From Branchiostoma floridae (taxonomy: Eukaryota > Chordata > Leptocardii > Amphioxiformes > Branchiostomatidae): DNA of 37,175 nucleotides. A program made the translations under genes and the position numbers. The stretch spans positions 18,390,154 through 18,427,328 of the forward strand of contig NC_049989.1 of NCBI RefSeq assembly GCF_000003815.2, in the 5' to 3' direction. Shown here piece after piece: positions 36,604 through 37,175 of the stretch (position 1 is the first letter of the stretch; the number at the start of each line of letters is the position of its first letter). Below the pieces are notes generated by a model. It did not search any database. It saw only the letters and a program-made list of their open reading frames with translations, and had not been told where the DNA came from.

Positions 36604-37175
36604 TGGACCGCACCATTATACAGGGGACAGTCATGAATTTGTACTGTTGTTTGTGTGTAAACCATGCATAACTGTCAAAAATATTATGATTGATTGGTTA
36701 TGTTAATTAGGGCTCCACATGGGGAATATAGGGATACTTGAAAAGGAATTATGCTGATTTTACACATTTTCATTATGGCTTTCTAACGTGATTAAGCCGG
36801 TACCTTCCTAAATCACTTCATATATACGTACTTTGTCGTGCCCAAGTGAAAAGGCTCTGCATGGGGGGTACCAGGACTCCACTTAATACATGTAGTTTGT
36901 ATTGCAAATAAGCCACATGTTGATGCTGATATGCTATCTCACAAACAGATGATTAGTTAAAATTATTACTTAAATGATGATGATGAAATAGTTTAATGTT
37001 TGTATTATATATAGACACTATTGTACAATATATATATTGCAAATGTATTTTTATGTAATGTATTCAAGTGTTTATTTGTTATAAATGAATTTGTGTGAAA
37101 TAACTGTCAGTTGGATAGGCTGTATGATAATAACGTTAATGCCCCGCCTTATCCTCGGTGTATATGGTGAGATAA
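36604..37175. other. AT-rich end of window, nothing recognised
   Basis: No coding sequence, RNA gene or repeat family is supported. A TATATATA-like stretch lies near 37005-37040. Confidence 0.4.

Overview
The window looks like nuclear DNA of a lancelet (Branchiostoma, amphioxus). That call rests on a C2H2 array with the CEECSRQFS-type finger text common in lancelet zinc-finger proteins, an animal ZNFX1 gene with introns, a polyadenylated non-LTR retrotransposon, a tRNA-derived SINE, and several unclassified repeat families with GT-AG spliced genes between them. It is an inference from protein and repeat style; no database search was possible. A run of 100 N at 9414-9513 marks an assembly gap of unknown true size.

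Layout. 1-6760: no convincing gene. It holds two copies of a roughly 1.2-1.4 kb dispersed repeat (R1), copies of a short hairpin-bearing repeat (R2), several perfect hairpins, and a GC-richer block (5890-6480) with an RFX-type X-box. 7563-8968, minus strand: a nine-finger C2H2 gene with a frameshifted, decayed 3' tail. Its 5' end sits in a roughly 270 bp imperfect inverted repeat. 9365-12551: a roughly 3.2 kb segment bounded by long inverted repeats and filled with other repeats. 14562 to about 18115, minus strand: a near full-length LINE whose single long ORF (endonuclease plus reverse transcriptase) is broken by one in-frame stop.

19142-31293, minus strand: a complete ZNFX1 gene in four coding exons (2107 + 43 + 58 + 65 codons, 2273 aa). 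It has the SF1 helicase, the NF-X1-type cysteine/histidine repeats and a C-terminal RZ-type zinc finger. The RZ finger is split by a 4.3 kb intron that carries a 141 bp and a 115 bp satellite array. The preceding intron carries a 230 bp fold-back MITE-like element. ZNFX1 also has two lineage-looking repeat tracts: a basic 11-residue repeat near the N terminus and an acidic Asp-Gly repeat inserted in the helicase core.

31300-37175: no firm gene. It contains a degenerate tandem duplication, a 19 bp minisatellite inside an open frame, a tRNA-derived SINE on the minus strand, a 27 bp minisatellite with 162 bp higher-order structure, and a perfect palindrome.

The two secure genes are both on the minus strand. 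By family knowledge they are a DNA-binding regulator of unknown target and an RNA helicase of antiviral or small-RNA biology. Nothing in the sequence shows that they work together. The most unusual material is the palindromic 5' region of the zinc-finger gene, the repeat tracts in ZNFX1, the satellite-loaded intron that cuts its last zinc finger, and the undescribed repeat families.
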